NCBI GenBank assembly: GCA_029859085.1
Contig: JAOUDU010000194.1
Location: 1 to 5,853, forward strand
Source: Gammaproteobacteria bacterium
GTDB lineage: Bacteria; Pseudomonadota; Gammaproteobacteria; Pseudomonadales; Halieaceae
DNA length: 5,853 nucleotides
Direction of reading: 5' to 3'
Part shown: positions 5,600 to 5,853 of the stretch, in pieces
How the letters are laid out: each line of letters opens with the position of its first letter
How positions within the stretch are numbered: position 1 is the stretch's first letter
Program-made: the position numbers and the translations under genes
The notes under the pieces: model-generated
Seen by the model: the letters and a program-made list of their open reading frames with translations, nothing else
The model's database searches: none
Told to the model about the DNA's origin: nothing

Positions 5600-5853
5600 A
5601 TGGCAGCGACACTCGGGCATCGCAGGGAGCTCTGTTTCTGGGGCTGGGGCTACGCCGACGCCGGCCTGACCGAGGCGGAACTGGGCATCGTCAAACGGAT
5701 GGCGCGCGAGCTCAGGGCGGGGGTTGCCCCCGGTCCGGCCCCGTCGCTGGCGGAGTTTGAGCTGCGCGCCCCGCGCATCGACGCGCCCGCGGCGCTGCAA
5801 TCCATCCTGTCGCGCACGCCCTACGACCGCATCACCCACGGCTACGGCAAGTC
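5600..5853 (+). CDS. FAD-binding oxidase, alkyl-DHAP synthase-like, N-terminal fragment
   Basis: Only the first 84 codons lie in the window; the frame is open to the right edge. The visible part matches from memory the N-terminus of bacterial FAD-binding oxidases related to alkylglycerone-phosphate synthase and D-lactate/glycolate oxidases (FAD_binding_4 type): CFWGWGYAD (12-20), LTEAEL (23-28), FELRAPRID (53-61) and TPYDRITHGYGK (73-84), which normally leads into the FAD-binding domain. That domain is beyond the edge, so catalytic residues cannot be checked. The ATG at 5600-5602 follows GGGAG (5589-5593) with 6 nt spacing. It starts 16 bp after the small secreted protein's stop, which suggests one transcript. 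Flavoenzymes of this group oxidise hydroxy acids or make ether-lipid bonds; which applies here is unknown. Confidence 0.72.
   Translation, partial: MAATLGHRRELCFWGWGYADAGLTEAELGIVKRMARELRAGVAPGPAPSLAEFELRAPRIDAPAALQSILSRTPYDRITHGYGK

Noticed and set aside
1..5853. Mobile element, defence system or CRISPR array
   Set aside because: No transposase, integrase, nuclease, toxin-antitoxin pair, terminal inverted repeats or regular spacer-repeat pattern is visible anywhere in the window.

Overview
The window is GC-rich, densely packed bacterial chromosomal DNA. It carries five complete protein genes and two cut by the window edges. I see no rRNA, tRNA, CRISPR array, insertion sequence or attachment site. 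The gene families, the high GC content, the Shine-Dalgarno sites and a small secreted protein with a TonB-box-like segment suggest a Gram-negative proteobacterium, perhaps a marine gammaproteobacterium of the Halieaceae type. That placement is inference from family content only.

Left part (1-2785): a divergent regulatory unit. On the minus strand, a two-domain type I extradiol dioxygenase-like VOC protein (936-2051) is followed after 53 bp by a fumarylacetoacetate hydrolase (FAH) family gene (1-882, 3' end outside the window). On the plus strand, a TetR-family regulator (2153-2785) reads away from them. The 101 bp between the two starts is AT-rich. It holds two overlapping, oppositely directed sigma70-like promoters and a 20+20 bp imperfect inverted repeat lying over both, which is the expected layout for a TetR repressor controlling itself and the catabolic pair. 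A ring-opening dioxygenase next to an FAH-type C-C hydrolase, isomerase or decarboxylase suggests meta-cleavage of a catechol-like compound. The substrate cannot be read from the sequence.

Middle part (2797-5030): two minus-strand genes. The first in transcription order is a class I SAM-dependent methyltransferase (4182-5030); the second is a beta-lactamase-fold serine hydrolase (2797-4092) without a signal peptide. The 89 bp between them contains a weak candidate terminator. The hydrolase gene ends only 11 bp from the convergent TetR gene.

Right part (5170-5853): a plus-strand pair. The first encodes a 137-residue secreted or periplasmic protein of unknown function with an IEEVVVVGRR segment resembling a TonB box. 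The second, 16 bp later, is the first 84 codons of an FAD-binding oxidase of the alkyl-DHAP synthase-like type, running off the window.

Most of this is ordinary accessory metabolism. The points best worth following are the divergent operator and promoter region, the fully conserved active site of the long dioxygenase, and the TonB-box-like segment in a protein too small to be a receptor.
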